Positions 42,001 through 57,000 of a DNA stretch of 64,000 nucleotides are shown one piece after another. Location: contig NW_024037076.1 of NCBI RefSeq assembly GCF_015706575.1, positions 1,488,001 through 1,552,000 on the forward strand. The letters are read 5' to 3'. The notes beneath the pieces are model-generated. The model ran no database searches. It was not told the DNA's origin and saw only the letters and a program-made list of their open reading frames with translations. The position numbers and the translations under genes are program-made. Source of the stretch: Patiria miniata. Its lineage: Eukaryota; Echinodermata; Asteroidea; Valvatida; Asterinidae. Every line of letters begins with the position of its first letter. The first letter of the stretch is position 1.

Positions 42001-45000
42001 TATTTATGCAATGTTTTACTGCACACCAAAATGTATAGGAACCTTGTTAATATTTGTGAGGCTTGAAAAGATTGAAAGATTGACAGATGTTGCCAGCATG
42101 ATACAGTCACACACAGTACAGCAGGTTAAACGTTCCATAATGAAATCTCAGGTTTTGAACCAACCAGTGGCAATCACTCATCTAATGTTTTGTTATCTCC
42201 ATAGTTACAAACTCTGGTACAACTACTTGAAGGTCAGACGGAAGCATGTCAAAGGTCGCTGCATCATTGACCCTGGTTACGAGGACGTCAACAACGTCTT
42301 CGAAAGAGCTCTAGTGTTCATGCACAAGGTACGATAACTGCTGTTTTAAATACCGAAGGGGTACTTCAATGCTGGATTTTGTCCTTTGCAATCTTGTCCA
42401 TAGTCTGAGTATCACCCGTTATCCACGGAGCCAAGAGTCTCCTGTATAATGTCTGATATCTAGACATGCAGATATATGCAAGCTGCGCTCCAGCCAATCA
42501 GAGTCGACTTTACTAAACCGTGACATCATTTCCTTCCCAAATCAGGACTAAATGGTTTGATTGGTCAATTTGAATGCAGTGTTTTGTAATGCAACAACAG
42601 CCGGGCGCATTATCGTGTAACATGATACAGAGTGCGTGACACAGTTTTTTTTTATCCATTGTCTATGACACGCAACGGGCGAATGACCAAAGACCCGATT
42701 TAGAAAGCGCCACTAATTGGTCAAAATCTAGAGGTCAAGAGGCGGTTGTCTTGCCTAATTAACCAGCAAATCTGCTCACACATACTATTACATAGACTAT
42801 GTTGTCCGAGGGCTTGGTAGAAACATTTCACGAGCTAACTTGGGTGGGACTCGAACCCACGATCTCCTGCTTACTGGTGCAGATGTCCTAGTACTCGTTG
42901 GTTAACCTGCAAAAAGATTTTATGCTTAACAAACTCCTGATGATACGTCTCGTTATCCGTTTCACAGATGCCTCGTATCTGGCTGGACTATTGCCAGTTC
43001 CTGCTGGACCAGCGCAAGATCTCGCGTGTTCGTCGGACGTTTGACCGAGCGTTGAGGGCGCTCCCGATCACCCAGCATCATCGGATCTGGCCCGTCTACC
43101 TCAAGTTTGTCCGGATGTACCCGTTGCACGAAACGGCCGTCAGGGTGTACAGACGATATCTCAAAGTGAGCTTCCTTTTTTGAGGTTTTTTGATCTCCCG
43201 TTTTGGGGAAGTGAACATGCTGTTTCATATTCTTCCGTTGGGGTGTCTGTAATCACAAGTCCAGTCACAAGTAAATCACAAGTCGATTCAAGTATTTATT
43301 ATAAAATTCATTATTCTTTTATTCTTAGCTCTTTCCTGAAAATGCAGAGCAGTACATTGAGTACCTGGTATCCATCGACAGACTGGATGAGGCTGCAGTC
43401 AGAATGGCCGATATCGTCAACAATGCAAAGTTTGTCTCAAAAGTTGGCAAGTCGAACCACCAGGTCAGTCTCCAAAGTTTGAATTCTAGTTATGTTAAGG
43501 ATTGGTTCAACCTAACCTAATATCATGGTACCAACATTGGAGTTGACATCATGGTATTATCAGTGGAATCTAAACTAATATCATGGTATCGATAGAGAGA
43601 CCTAAGCTAATATGGTATTAACCGTGGACCCCAAGCTAATATCATGGTGTCAACAGTGAAATCTGAGCTAACATCATGGTATCAACAATGGAACCTAAGC
43701 TAATATCATGGTATCAACAATGGAACCTAAGCATATATAATGGTATCAACAGAGAGACCTAAGCTTATATCATGGTTTCAACAGAGAGACCTAAGCTAAT
43801 ATCATGGTTTCCAACAGTGGAACCTAAGCTAATATGATACCTACATTGGAATTTAAGCTAATATTGTGGTTCTAACATGGGAACCTTAGCTAATTTCATG
43901 GTATCATGGTATCAACAGTGGAACCTAATCTAATATGGTGTCCATAGTGGAACCTAAGCTAATATGGCCTCAAACAGAAATTTTTATTGTGACATTTGCA
44001 GTTACCTAGACGAACAGACTTTCCTCTCAATTTCCCATGAAGTATCACAAAGGCTAAACAGTAGACATTTTTAGTACATTGTTGAAGGAAAATTGTGCAA
44101 AACTTCCTTTTTTTCCCGACAGTTATGGCATGACCTGTGTAACCTCATCTGCAAGAACCCTACCAAGGTGACGTCGTTGAAGGTGGATCCCATCATCCGT
44201 GGCGGCATCAAACGCTTCACCGATGAACGAGGCAAACTCTGGTGCTCATTGGCCGACTACTACATCAGGAGCGGCCATTTTGAAAAGGTCGGTATGGCAG
44301 ATGTTTCCCAGTTTCGTGATCCCATTATCAATTTCTGCCCCAAAAGGACGATGTTCAACTCAACTGATGTGTCTTTGATTGAGTGGGAGTGGGGCCTAGT
44401 GGTTAGGTTTCGTGACTCATGATCAGAGGGTGGGGTTCGAATCCAGCTGCTGGCAAGCCACTTCACCCCACTTGTGTCTCTCCAACCAGGAGTATAAATG
44501 GGTACCGGCATTAGCTGGGGAGTAACCTGCGATGGACTAGCATCCCATCCGGGGAGAATAAGGACTTCTCAGTCTTTTCATGTGAATGAAACCGGAATTA
44601 TTGCAGGCCTGAACCATATTGGCTCGTGACACTTTTATTTTTTTCTTATTTTGTACAGGCCAGGGATATCTATGAGGAAGCCATTCAAACAGTGACAACC
44701 GTCAGAGATTTCACCCAGGTAAACTTAGCTTAGGCTTTAGTCTTAGACTAGAATCAGAGTTGAATCTGCGACCTCCGGATTGCTGTTCCGGTGCTCTACC
44801 AACTGAGCTATCCAGCCTTATAATAATAATAATAATTTGGGAGGCTAATCATCCTTACTCGCAGCTGGTATGCTGAATTGCAAAGGACGCGGCTACAACG
44901 TGGTCGGGCCGCTGGCACGTAAAGGCGCCTGTGGCTGCCGGCTACATCGACCCATATATGACCACGGAGCACAGCCTGAGATCGAAAGTGTTTGATTTTT

Positions 45001-48000
45001 CCGGAGGGAGGAAAACCAAAGGGCCCGGAGAAAAACCCTTGTGGCACAGGAGAGAACCAACGCACAACTCTACTCACATGTGATCCGCGGCCAGGATTCG
45101 AACCGTGGTCACCTTGGTGAGAGGCGAGCGTTTTACGCACTAGCCACCCATGCCACCCGGCAGTTCCCCGTTTTGTAAATGTCTTTGTTCAAGGGGTGCT
45201 AGTCAGAAACTATAAATCATATTTTCCATGAATGTGCACCTATTAAATCAGTTTCCCTTCGTGGTTTATTTGAAGGAAAAAAAAAATAAATAAGATATAC
45301 ATGTACATATTTGGTTTTCTTTGCCTTCCTAAATCCTTTTCACCGATTTTTCCAAATTATGTCTTGTGTAGGTCTTTGATGCCTATGCCCAGTTTGAGGA
45401 GAGCATGATTAGTGCCAAGATGGAGACCACCGCAGAGATGGGTCACAACGAAGAAGGTCAACTATTTTAGCCCTAAAATCATCTCCTTACACCTTTTTTT
45501 CCCTGATATTGCAGCAAGGTGTTATTTTGTGCTTGAACCTTTTCGAGTTTGTAGCTTAATGTCTTAGGGACGTTTTGACACATATTTCATGAAAATTGGT
45601 AGTATTGTTTACGCAAGATGTCAAATTTGTGACAGGGGTCACCAAAAATATTTTATTTTTTCTAGTGACCGAAGAATGCACTCATTCACGGACAGAAATG
45701 GAAATATACATGATCATCATTATAAAATTGTTACTTTGTAGATGTACCAAGCATGAACGTCTCTAATAGGCTACCAAATTTTATAAAAATCTATATGTTT
45801 TGGTCACTGTTGTGAGAGGCTGAAAATGCACCACTTTCTTTTTAAGAGCAACCATCTCTGGTATTATTTACTGAAATAAGACTAATAAACACCATGATAA
45901 ATTTCTGAGCAAGCAAGCCAAAATTTGCAAACATCTCCCCTTTTAATTTGTTGTAAGTTTGGATTTTAACTTTTGTCTAAAATGTCCTTTTACTTTAGAT
46001 GACACCGACCTTGAGTTGCGACTGGAGCGATACGAGGATCTGATGGACAGGCGCCCTCTATTGTTGAACAGTGTCCTACTCCGGCAGAATCCGCACAATG
46101 TCCACGAGTGGCACAAACGGGTCAACCTCTACGAAGGCAAACCGAAAGAGGTCTGTGTCATTTCATTTTTTTCAAAAAATGTTATAATAAGGTTCATCCA
46201 CAAAAAAAAAATGAAACTTGCAGTTACAGTTAATGTGAGGCAGCCATCTCTGTGTTTTTTTAATTTTTGTTTGCAAATGTTTAAATATGGTGGACTTGAA
46301 GTGAAATTGGTTCTTAATCATTCATAAATACCTTAGACAGTTAAACCATTCATATTGGTCGAGAGCACGTTTAAAACCGACCACGTCCAGTTTTAAACTG
46401 TTGATAAAGGCTGGCTGGCTGATCTTAAACCCTTTTCCAGTCTCGCATAAAATTCAGAGTCATTACCGTTTTATTGGTTGAACGTTCACAATCCTCTTGC
46501 AGGCATGGGCAATACTACCAGTGAGTCAGTATTTCGTAGTCCAAAATTCACATTACACCGGCACAGCTGCATTCTGCGCCACCTCACACAGTAGCGCCAA
46601 TCTCCACATAAGGAATTGTTGACGACTGACTCGCGGGAGGGCCATACCATAGCATACTAGAGGGGTGTTCAAGAAACATGAAGTAAAACTATTGAACAGA
46701 ATCGTTGGTGATTTAAAATTATTGACTTGTTTTGACATTTGGACTGAAAAGTTTTTTACTGAAAAGGTATTTATGAATGGGAATAAATTCAGCTCGGGTC
46801 ATTATCAGCATCCAGACTCCAACCGTTCTTAAACATAGTATTTAAAACCAGCCAAGCACACATTTATTCCCTTTATATTATTTTGTGCTGAAGTTTTATA
46901 AAGCTATACTATCTGTACTGTTTAACAAAATCTGATTTTTTTTTCAAGCAATTTTTCCTACCTGTTGTTCAAGAATTTTGCTTGTTTTTTGTGTGCAGAT
47001 AATCAACACGTACACAGAAGCAGTTCAGACCGTCGACCCCAACATGGCCACCGGCAAGCTGTACACACTCTGGGTAGAGTTTGCCAAATACTATGAGAAA
47101 CATGGACAGATACCTGAGGTGAGAAAGGGAGTCACACTGACAGACGCACACAGGGTGACAGATGGGTTGACGGACAGCTTGGCAGACATGTGACAAGATA
47201 AACTCAAGTGATTACCAAAAATTGACTTTTAAAATGTGTGGGAGTGTTCATCTATTCAAATCGTGGACGAAAAATACCAGAGAACAAAGAGAACAATATC
47301 ATCCACAATTCCCAGCATACGTCCGCGATTGGGGTCGTGTACAAAACCTATGGGAGTCTTCCTAAAGAGGGACAATAGGACCTCCACGATCGACGGTGTG
47401 AACACGACTACGTGTGCGTGTGTGTGTGCTTTTGATCTATTTATACATTTGTGACGTGGTATGTCAAAATCAGGTCCATTTGGGCAAAAAGTTAATTTTG
47501 AGTTATTGCAATTTTAGTAAAATAGAAATCTTACTCTTTCAAACACCGCTTTGTTTTTTGAAATTGGATATTCCAAAGTGAAGTTATGAGATTTTGAAAT
47601 AGGACTGTCCGAAATGTCCAAAGTGAAAGATAGGCCTTTAAAGTTAGAGTTCAGTGAAAAAATACTCTGTCAATTAAATTTCAGTTTGACACTTTCACAT
47701 AACATTTTAAACATTAGTAGCATCAGAAATTTCAAAAAGTCTCAAAATCGCTGAAAATCACCCCCTGTAATTCTGCAGGAGTTCCTCTATTCGTTATCTG
47801 CCAAATTCTCCCTGGTATTGACAAGCCACGTCACATTTGTGCAAAACAAAATTGAACAGTGTTTTTGTTGCATAAGTGCATTCATTGCAAAAGTTGATAT
47901 GACTGAAAGAATTATGTCAAAAGTTGATATGACTGAAAGAATTATATGGACCCAATGAAAATGTTTAATTGTTTTCAATTTTTTTCTTTTTCGTTGCAGG

Positions 48001-51000
48001 CTCGTCTGATTTTTGAAAAGGGCACAAAAGTCTTGTACGTCAAAGTGGATGACTTGGGAGCCGTCTGGTGTGAATGGGCAGAAATGGAGCTCAGGCATGA
48101 GTGAGTATGCAGCAAGCATTAGAGCCGATTTACGTGAAAGCGGACGCGAACGCGAATCTGTAACGTCACGGCAAATCGTCACGCTGCAAATTCGCAAACG
48201 TTGGACACATTTCAGCCCTACTGCAGCATGGTAACACAAGTCTCAAGCTGGAGTTTAAATTTCTACTTTTTTTATGTTTTAAATATTTCGACAGAAATGC
48301 ATTTTGAGCACAACTTTTTCACTCTCTTTTTAGAAATTTCGACGAAGCTCTGGTTCTTCTGAGGCGGGCCACTGCCACACCGAAGAACAAAGCTGCATAC
48401 TATGATAAGGTAGGCTGGGTGATTCTTTTCTTTTTCTTTTTTTTACTTTAAAAAAAGTTTTGCAAGAAATATTTGTTTTGACCAAAATTGTTTTTAGGTG
48501 TCGGTGACTTAGATCAAACACTTTGGATGGCATTCGTCAGGGAATATAGTTGAGTCTCGTGATAACAAACTCGTTCAAACCTAGCCAAATTGTTTGTTAT
48601 ATCAGAATTTTGTATTAAGAGGAACATCAGTCCCATTCATTGTGCACATAAATGCACAGTCGGGACCAAGGCTTTATGTTTGTTATAACCAGAATTTTGT
48701 ATTAACAGAGTTTGTACTAACGAGAGTCGACTGTACATACTGCAGTGTAGTACTGTTGCTATAGACCATTATCATGTTGCAGCCGTTTGATTTTTCCCCA
48801 TTCAAATCAATGTAACCAAAGTGAAGCTGGAAGGAAAAATAGTCTGGTTCCTTTTTTGCAAAAAAACACATTATCATTCAGCACTGTTATTGGATACAGG
48901 GAACATGACTGAAATGGTGGCAGCATGATAAAGGTCTATTGGGTTAAAAGTTGAATCGCCGTGGTCCAGTGGTAATGGTGTTCGACTCATGTGCCTTGGG
49001 TTCGAACCCTGACGGGGAACACGGTGCTTATGTTCTTGGGCAAGTCACTTTACTACAATTGTCCTCGCTGATTCTGCCGACATTTGCCCGGCTCCTACGG
49101 CAGCTCGCCAAGTCGGCGGCAAGCACTTCCCAGTTTCTGAAGGGTTTACAGTCTACGTTGGCTGTAACCAGATGTCGTTTCACCACGCCCAAATAATGAA
49201 GTTTCGGCCTGCCAATTGGACGTGGGCTGTCTTTCAGTTCGCCATACAAGACAGACTTTGGAAGGCGGCCTTCATCCAAGCACCACATTATTATTATTAT
49301 TTAAGTACCAATAAGTTCTGGGGTCCAACGCAGGAACCATTTCTTCTGAAATATAGAAATTTTGTACTAATTCTCTTGCCATTTTTGCGCAGAGTGAGCC
49401 TGTTCAAAACCGGTTGTACAAGAACCTGAAGGTCTGGTCGATGTACGCTGATCTGGAAGAGAGTTTTGGAACCTTTAAGGTAAGGGTTTTTTTGGTTTAA
49501 TTACTTTACTATAATTCTTTTGCTTAGTTCTGTTTGACTAGTTGAAGAACAAAAACATATTTTCTTGTCTGGAGTTTTTGAAAAATGGGAGGAAGCGGCA
49601 CTTTTCAACAAAATTTTTTTCCAAGATGGCAGATTTTCAAAGATGGATGAAATTTGACCTATTTTGACCTTTGACCCCAAACTGTAGGTCAGACGAGGAA
49701 GTCACCATGGACAGTTTTTAATGTTTGCCCAAGGCCAACATGTTGACGGCGCTTTTGTCATGTATACTTTTGTCATGTATGAGCTTCTGTGAAATTTGAC
49801 ATTATTTTGACATTGACCCCATGATGATATTTGACCCCAGTTTGGTCATGTGACATGTTGGGATGGGCTACTGATACTTTTGACAAAGTTTGGTTGAAAT
49901 CGGTCCAAATATGTACGAGCAATAGACAATGTCAACGTTTGTTACTAACTAACGAACTGACCAACTAATGTCTGGACTAACGGAGAGACATGATGATTTG
50001 TTGAGCTGCTACTCGCAGCTAAAAAAAAAAGAGGCAGACGGGGAAAAAATGGAATCAGGCAGGGAAGAGAAGTTGGTTTATTATATTTTGTGTTCTTATT
50101 GCTAAGCACAAATTCTGAACAAAAACAAAAGCCTAGTTTATGAAAGAAGTCAAATGTTAAGAAGATTTTGCTGCAAAATATTCAATTTCCAGGAAGTTTT
50201 GTTATGCAAGTGAAAATTTTGACTTATCCTTTTAAACATTTAAATTTTAATCTATACTACAATTAAAAACGTCCAAAAATAAACTGTTATTTTTTTTTTC
50301 TGTCTAGAGTACAAAGGCCGTCTACGACCGAATGATCGACCTGAGAATAGCAACGCCGCAAATCATCATCAACTACGGCATGTTCCTAGATGAACACAAC
50401 TACTATGAGGAGGCTTTCAAGGTAAAAATGGCCCTTCTTTCCCCAGTGGGGGAAATGATTGATTTTAGTTTTGTTGTTTCTTGAAGACAAATGGCAGGTT
50501 TTTTTTGCCCTGCTGTTTAAAAAAATTATTTTATTAAAATTTGGCATGGTTATAAAGGGCCCATGCAATGTAATTTTTATTATGCAATCCTTGAAAATGC
50601 ACCTTTGTGTCCCATTTAACCTTATTGTCAATTTTCACAATTTGCCATTTTCAACGGTATTTTGGTGCCATTTTGGTTTTTATGCTAATGCTAATTTCCA
50701 TATTTATGAGCAAAAGTGTGATATCATTTCAGGCAGAAACTTCAATGTTCCAGTATTTCAGCACCAAAAGTTGGCAGAATTTTTGTTATTTTGCTGTCGT
50801 AAATTTTCTTGTCTTCGGTGATTCGTTGTTGTGTCAATACATGGCAGTAAGCCGATGATTAAACTTTTCTCACAGATGTTTTGAATGAGCAACCCCAAAA
50901 CTTAACAATGTTTTCCTGAAGTGACATAGCAAAAGCGCCTCAGTTGTCTGAACAAGCAAAGAACATTTTTAAAAAAAAATTTCAAAAAGGTATGTCAAAT

Positions 51001-54000
51001 AGTTTTAATACATTGAAGAGGATTAGAAAGTTTATACAAAATGGGTTCCTAAAAAAAAATGATCTCATGGACCCTTTAATGTTCCGGCAGAACATGACGC
51101 ACTATTTTGCCGGATTTTAATATTTACAATATTCCATTTTTCTTAATCTGTCCAAACTAATAATCTAGGCCTACGAGAAGGGCATTGCGCTGTTCAAGTG
51201 GCCGAATGTCTACGACATCTGGAATACCTACCTGACGAAGTTCATCGAGAGATACGTAAGTCTGATTCGTCCATACCGCTTAATACTTAGAATCAAAAGG
51301 TTCCAATCATATGATGTAAAAGCATCACGTGACCATCCGGTGTCCCCATGATCAACCACCATTGCAGTAGGCAAGCGTTTAATTAGCAACCACGTCATTG
51401 TAAAGTAGATAGTACAAGAAAAGGTAAATATGTCCGTGGGCAACAGATTTACCGAAGATAACCCGCAGATCCGCGCTTTTGTCAAAAACATCCTCAGTAC
51501 AAACATGTCATGTTAAGACTGATGCGTGCATGCACGCCCTGGTTGCATATATACATGGCATAGTAACTGTTACACGCACGCGTAAGTCTTTACATGGGGA
51601 GTTCGTACGGGAAATGTTTTTTGACAAAAGCATGGATCTTTGGTATATTTTCGGTAAACATGTCGCCAATGGACATTTACCTTTTTCTAAACCAAGTATA
51701 GGCGTAATCCTGGACACAAGGAATATTCGATAAAAATATGAAAAAAAGTGTTGTAACTTTTTTCGCTTTGGTAGTAGAATTAATACCCTGGACGTCAGTC
51801 GTAATGCAACGAAGACTGACGTCTAACCTGGGCTAGGAATGATCCTGCCTTTTACCCAGATGTGAAGTGGTTCGGTGGCTAGAAAGTGACCATCGCCATA
51901 TTGTTTTTTGTTTTTACATATGTGCTTCATTTTGTTGTGTTTTATTTTTCAGGGTGGCAAAAAACTCGAGAGAGCGAGGGATCTGTTTGAGCAGTGCTTG
52001 GATGGCTGCCCCAAGAAATTCGCTAAAGGTAGGAGACCCATCTTCCGCCAAAATGTCATGGAAATACTCGGAACATTATCTATTGAAACATTATCAATTT
52101 CATAGATACAATAAATTTCCTTCAAGTGATTGAATTTATCAAATATATCTGTGGGTGGCATGGGTAGCTGGTGCGTAAAGTGCTCACCTCTCACCATGTG
52201 GCCTGGGTTGGATTCCCAGCTCGGGTAATATGTGAGTAGAGTTGTTCGTTGAGTCTCTCCTGTGCCACAAGGGCTCTTCTCTGGGCCCTCCGGTACCTTA
52301 GTTGATGTAATTGAGCAGATTCGCTGATTAATTATGCAAGACAACCACATCTTGACCTCTAGATTTTGACCAATCAGCGGGCGCTTTCTATATCGGGTCT
52401 CAGGTCAATCACCGGTTGTCGCGTCATAGACATGGATAAAAACAAGGCGCGGGATCGCATAAATCTGCATGCTTAGATATATCAGACGTTGTACAGGAGA
52501 CTGGGCTCGGTGGATAACGGGTGATACTCAGACTACCGGTTTTCCTCTCTCCGAAAAAAATCAACACTTTCGATCTCTGGCTGTGCTCCGTGGTCAGACA
52601 TGGGCTGTATCGCAGCTGCCAAAGGCGACTTTACATGCCTGCGGCTCGACCACGTTGTAGCCACGTCTTTCGCAATTCAGTGTCTGCTGTGAGAACCGAT
52701 GATTGGCCCCGAAGTTTATTTATAATTTCTTTATCTGTTCGCAGCTATTATCCTGTTGTACGCCAAGATGGAGGAGAATTATGGCCTAGCGAGGCACGCC
52801 ATGGCGGTGTACGAGAGGGGAACGGAAGGGGTTCTACCGGAGGAACAAAATGAGGTCAGGCGACTTTGCGAACAAAACATTGTTAATTCAGTATTAGGTT
52901 TTGCCTTCACCAACCAATGTATAAACACTGTATACTCAGTGTGTTACCTCCTGAGTGAAAGTGGAAAAAAAATCACTCGTGTGGGACGCGAACGCACGAT
53001 CTCCTGCTTTCTATTGCAGATGTCTTACCACTCGACCACCAAGCTAACGGGATCAGTTGGCTGGTTCGAATCTGATGTGCATGTAGCAGCAGGTACCGCA
53101 ATTAAACAACTCATAAGATGAAATTTTGCGGCGCAAAATTTCATCTTATGAAAACTTTGTTATTAATTGCTTTGTTATTAATTATTTGTTATTAACTGCT
53201 TTGTTAAAAATTGCTCGGCAAAAACAGGTACCAGCCAAAATGTCATGTGGTGTATGGTGTTTTAGCTGGTTCACAGCTTAGCACTTATTTACTAAGCTTC
53301 AATTGTAATGGTATTCATGACATAAACTTGCAAATTGAAATATGAAATTTTGTGGGGTTTTTCTTTTCTTCAGATGTTCAACATTTACATCAAGCGAGCC
53401 GCCGAGGTGTATGGTGTGACCCACACTCGATCTATCTATGAGAAGGCTATTGAGGTGTTACCGGAGGACCAATCTAGGGACATGTGTCTACGCTTCGCCG
53501 ACCTCGAGAGGAAGCTAGGAGAGATTGACCGCGCCCGGGCCATCTATGCTCACTGCGCACAGATATGTGATCCTAGGGTACGTACTTCAGTTAAACCTGT
53601 ACTGTCCTGAAGTGCCCTGCCTGTTACTCCCTGTACTGCCCTAAACCGCCCTGCCTGTTACTCCCTGTACTGCCCCAAACCACCCTGCCTGTTACTCCCT
53701 GTACTGCCCCAAACCACCCTGCCTGTTACTCCCTGTACTGCCCCAAACCACCCTGCCTGTTACTCCCTGTACTGCCCAAAACCACCCTACCTGTTACTCC
53801 CTGTACTGCCCCAAACCACCCTGCCGGTTACTCCCTGTACTGCCCCAAACCACCCTGCCTGTTACTCCCTGTACTGCCCCAAACCACCCTGCCTGTTACT
53901 CCCTGTACTGCCCCAAACTGCCCTGCCTGTTACCCCCTGTACTGCCCCAAACCACCCTGCCTGTTACTCCCTGTACTGCCCCAAACTGCCCTGCCTGTTA

Positions 54001-57000
54001 CTCCCTGTACCACCCCAAACCGCCCTGCCTGTTACTCCCTGTACTGCCCAAACCACCATGCCTGTTACTCCCTGTACTGCCCCAGACCGCCCTGCCTATT
54101 ACTCCCTGTACCACCCCAAACCGCCCTTTCTGTTACTCCCTGTACCGCCCCAAACCACCCTGCCTGTTACCCCCTGTACTGCCCCAAACCACCCTACCTG
54201 TTACTCCCTGTACTGCCCCAAACCACCCTGCCGGTTACTCCCTGTACTGCCCTAAACCGCCCTGCCTGTTACTCCCTGTACTGCCCCAAACCACCCTGCC
54301 GGTTACTCCCTGTACTGCCCCAAACCGCCCTGCCTGTTACCCCCTGTACTGCCCCAAACCACCCTGCCTGTTACTCCCTGTACTGCCCCAAACTGCCCTG
54401 CCTGTTACTCCCTGTACTGCCCGAAACCGCCCTGCCTGTTGCTCCCTGTACCACCCCAAACCGCCCTGCCTGTTACTCCCTGTACTGCCCAAACCACCAT
54501 GCCTGTTACTCCCTGTACTGCCTCAGACCGCCCTGCCTGTTACTCCCTGTACTGCCCCAAACCACCCTGCCTGTTACTCCCTGTACCGCCCCAAACCGCC
54601 CTTTCTGTTACTCCCTGTACCGCCCCAAACCACCCTGCCTGTTACTCCCTGTACTGCCCCAAACCACCCTACCTGTTACTCCCTGTACCACCCCAAACCA
54701 CCCTGCCTGTTACTCCCTGTACTGCCCTAAACCACCCTGCCTGTTACTCCCTGTACTGCCCCAAACCACCCTGCCTGTTACTCCCTGTATTGCCCCAAAC
54801 CACCCTGCCTGTTAATCCTTATACCGCCCCAAACTGCCCAACACTCTATTGTTTTATGGATTTATCAATGAGGAAATATAGTGTAGTATAGTGTATTGCT
54901 AGTGCTAAGGCCCCCAAAAAAGTTCTGCTTCCGATTACATGGCATTTAAAAACAGTGTAGGTGGGTAGGGATTTTTTTTTGGGGGGGGCAAATTTTTTGT
55001 GTACGATCATATGGCGGCGTCTGTGTGTAGTCAAGGGTAAAAGGTAGCAATTGATGGTTTTGAGGATTTTTCCCTCATTTTATCCTAAAAAAAATTAGGG
55101 TAGGGGCTGTGAAAATAGGGTAGGTAGGGTAACCGGAAGCAGAACTATTATATTTTTTGGCCTGAAGTATTGTTTATTCATTTATTTATTTATGTATTCA
55201 TTTATTTATTTATATAAGAGTCAGTGGAAAAGGCTTTGTATAAATGTCCACAGTCAAAGAATTAATTTTTGAAATATTTTGTAGGATAAAGGGAGTAAGT
55301 CAATGAAATAAACTTTTAAAAATTCACATTAGGCCCATTGCTATGCTGACGGGACATTTTGAAAATAATTTGTTAGGAGCCATTTTGGGGATAGTTTTGG
55401 GTTTCAAAACTTTTTTTTGTTTGTGTTTGTTTGTTTGTTTGTTTTAAAAGCCAGCTAACCAGAGTGCGAAAAAATATCACATAAGAAATTATATCTCCAC
55501 AAGACATTACCCTAACCCTTTTCGGAAAATATTTAAAAAATTTAAAATCCATCTTTGTATTGTAATTCTGAGGCTCTGCAATACTTCATGTTAAAAAAAC
55601 TCACAAAAGTGCATTTTTTAACCCCATTTTCACTCCTCCAAAAAGCAAAACAACTGTGCAAATTTCTTGTTTCTTTCTTTACAGACCACCGCCACTTTCT
55701 GGCAGACGTGGAAAGAATTTGAGATCAAGCACGGGAACGAAGACACGGTGCGGGAGATGCTGAGAATCAAACGCAGTGTGCAGGCAACCTACAACACACA
55801 GGTACGAGATCCAAAATCCTCAGGAGTCATTTCATCAAATATTCAGGAAAAGTTAACGACAAGGTTTCAAGTATTAGTTGAAGGATTCCTAACAACTTCC
55901 CGTTGGGGAAAGATTCTGCGGACGTTGTTGGGAAATTGTGTCCAATATGAAAAAAAAAGTCTGTCACGAGCCCAGATGGCCCATCAGGCTGGTGTTTATC
56001 AACGGTTTCAGTAACATAAAATGACTGAGAATATTTTTATTCCCCCTGGATGGGATGTTAGTCCATACTCCTGGGTGGAGAGAGGCAAGCGAGGTAAAGT
56101 GGCTTGCCCATGGACAAGATGGATGCAATAACATTGTCTTTACTACATGTTAAAGTAAAGTCTGTGACAAGCCAACATGGCCCATCAGGCCAGCATTTGG
56201 TTTCCTTGGCAAGAAAAGACTGAGAATATTTCTACTTCCCCTGGACGGGATGCCAGTCCATCGCAGGTTACTCCCCAGCTAATGCCGGTACCCATTTATA
56301 GTCCCGGGTGGACTGAGGCAAGTGCGGTAAAATGGCTTGCCCAAGGACACAACATATGGCCAGCAGCTGGATTCGAACCCCTGACCCTCTGATCATGAGT
56401 CACAAACCCTAACCACAAGGCCAAACTCCCCACCCTGATGTTTTTAACATGTTGCCTCGATCTTTGTTTTTTTCGTCAAACAGGTCAATTTTATGTCAGC
56501 CCAAATGCTAGCAGCTGCCAAGACACCCGCTGGAACAGGTACTTTAAACTTAATTAAAATTGTGTTCTGAGTAATTTTTTCTTCCTATTAATTAAACTTC
56601 ACGCCCTGTTTTGTATACATAGTCCTGTCTGCATTATTAAATGTTCATTGCAAATTTGACGTCACAAAACATTCACTGCAAAGTTCAGAGTTAAAATGTG
56701 TTTCTCTTTCGGCAAATTCGCAACCGGAAACTTTGCCAGGATGTCACAAGTCCGTTTTCGCATTTACTTTTGTGTGAATTACGAACTGGTTTTAATAATT
56801 GGGATGTCGTTGTTGTGTCAGTTTCTGATCTAGGCTCAGGCGGTATGGACGACATGAAGCTACTGGAGCAGAGAGCTCAAGTTATGGCGGCTGAAGCTGA
56901 GGCCGATAAACCCAAGACGAAGAAGGATATTCTCTTTGTGAGGTGAGTGACTGCAACAAAAGTCCTCATGTCCAATAAAAATGGAGGAAAAAATTGTCGG

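Noticed and set aside
44748-44818. Functional tRNA gene on the minus strand
   Set aside because: Good D and anticodon arms, but it lacks the invariant T before the anticodon and a paired T stem.
54439-54891. 150-codon Pro/Thr/Cys-rich frame ([13 protein letters not shown])
   Set aside because: Translation of the 34-bp intronic minisatellite; not bounded by exon signals.
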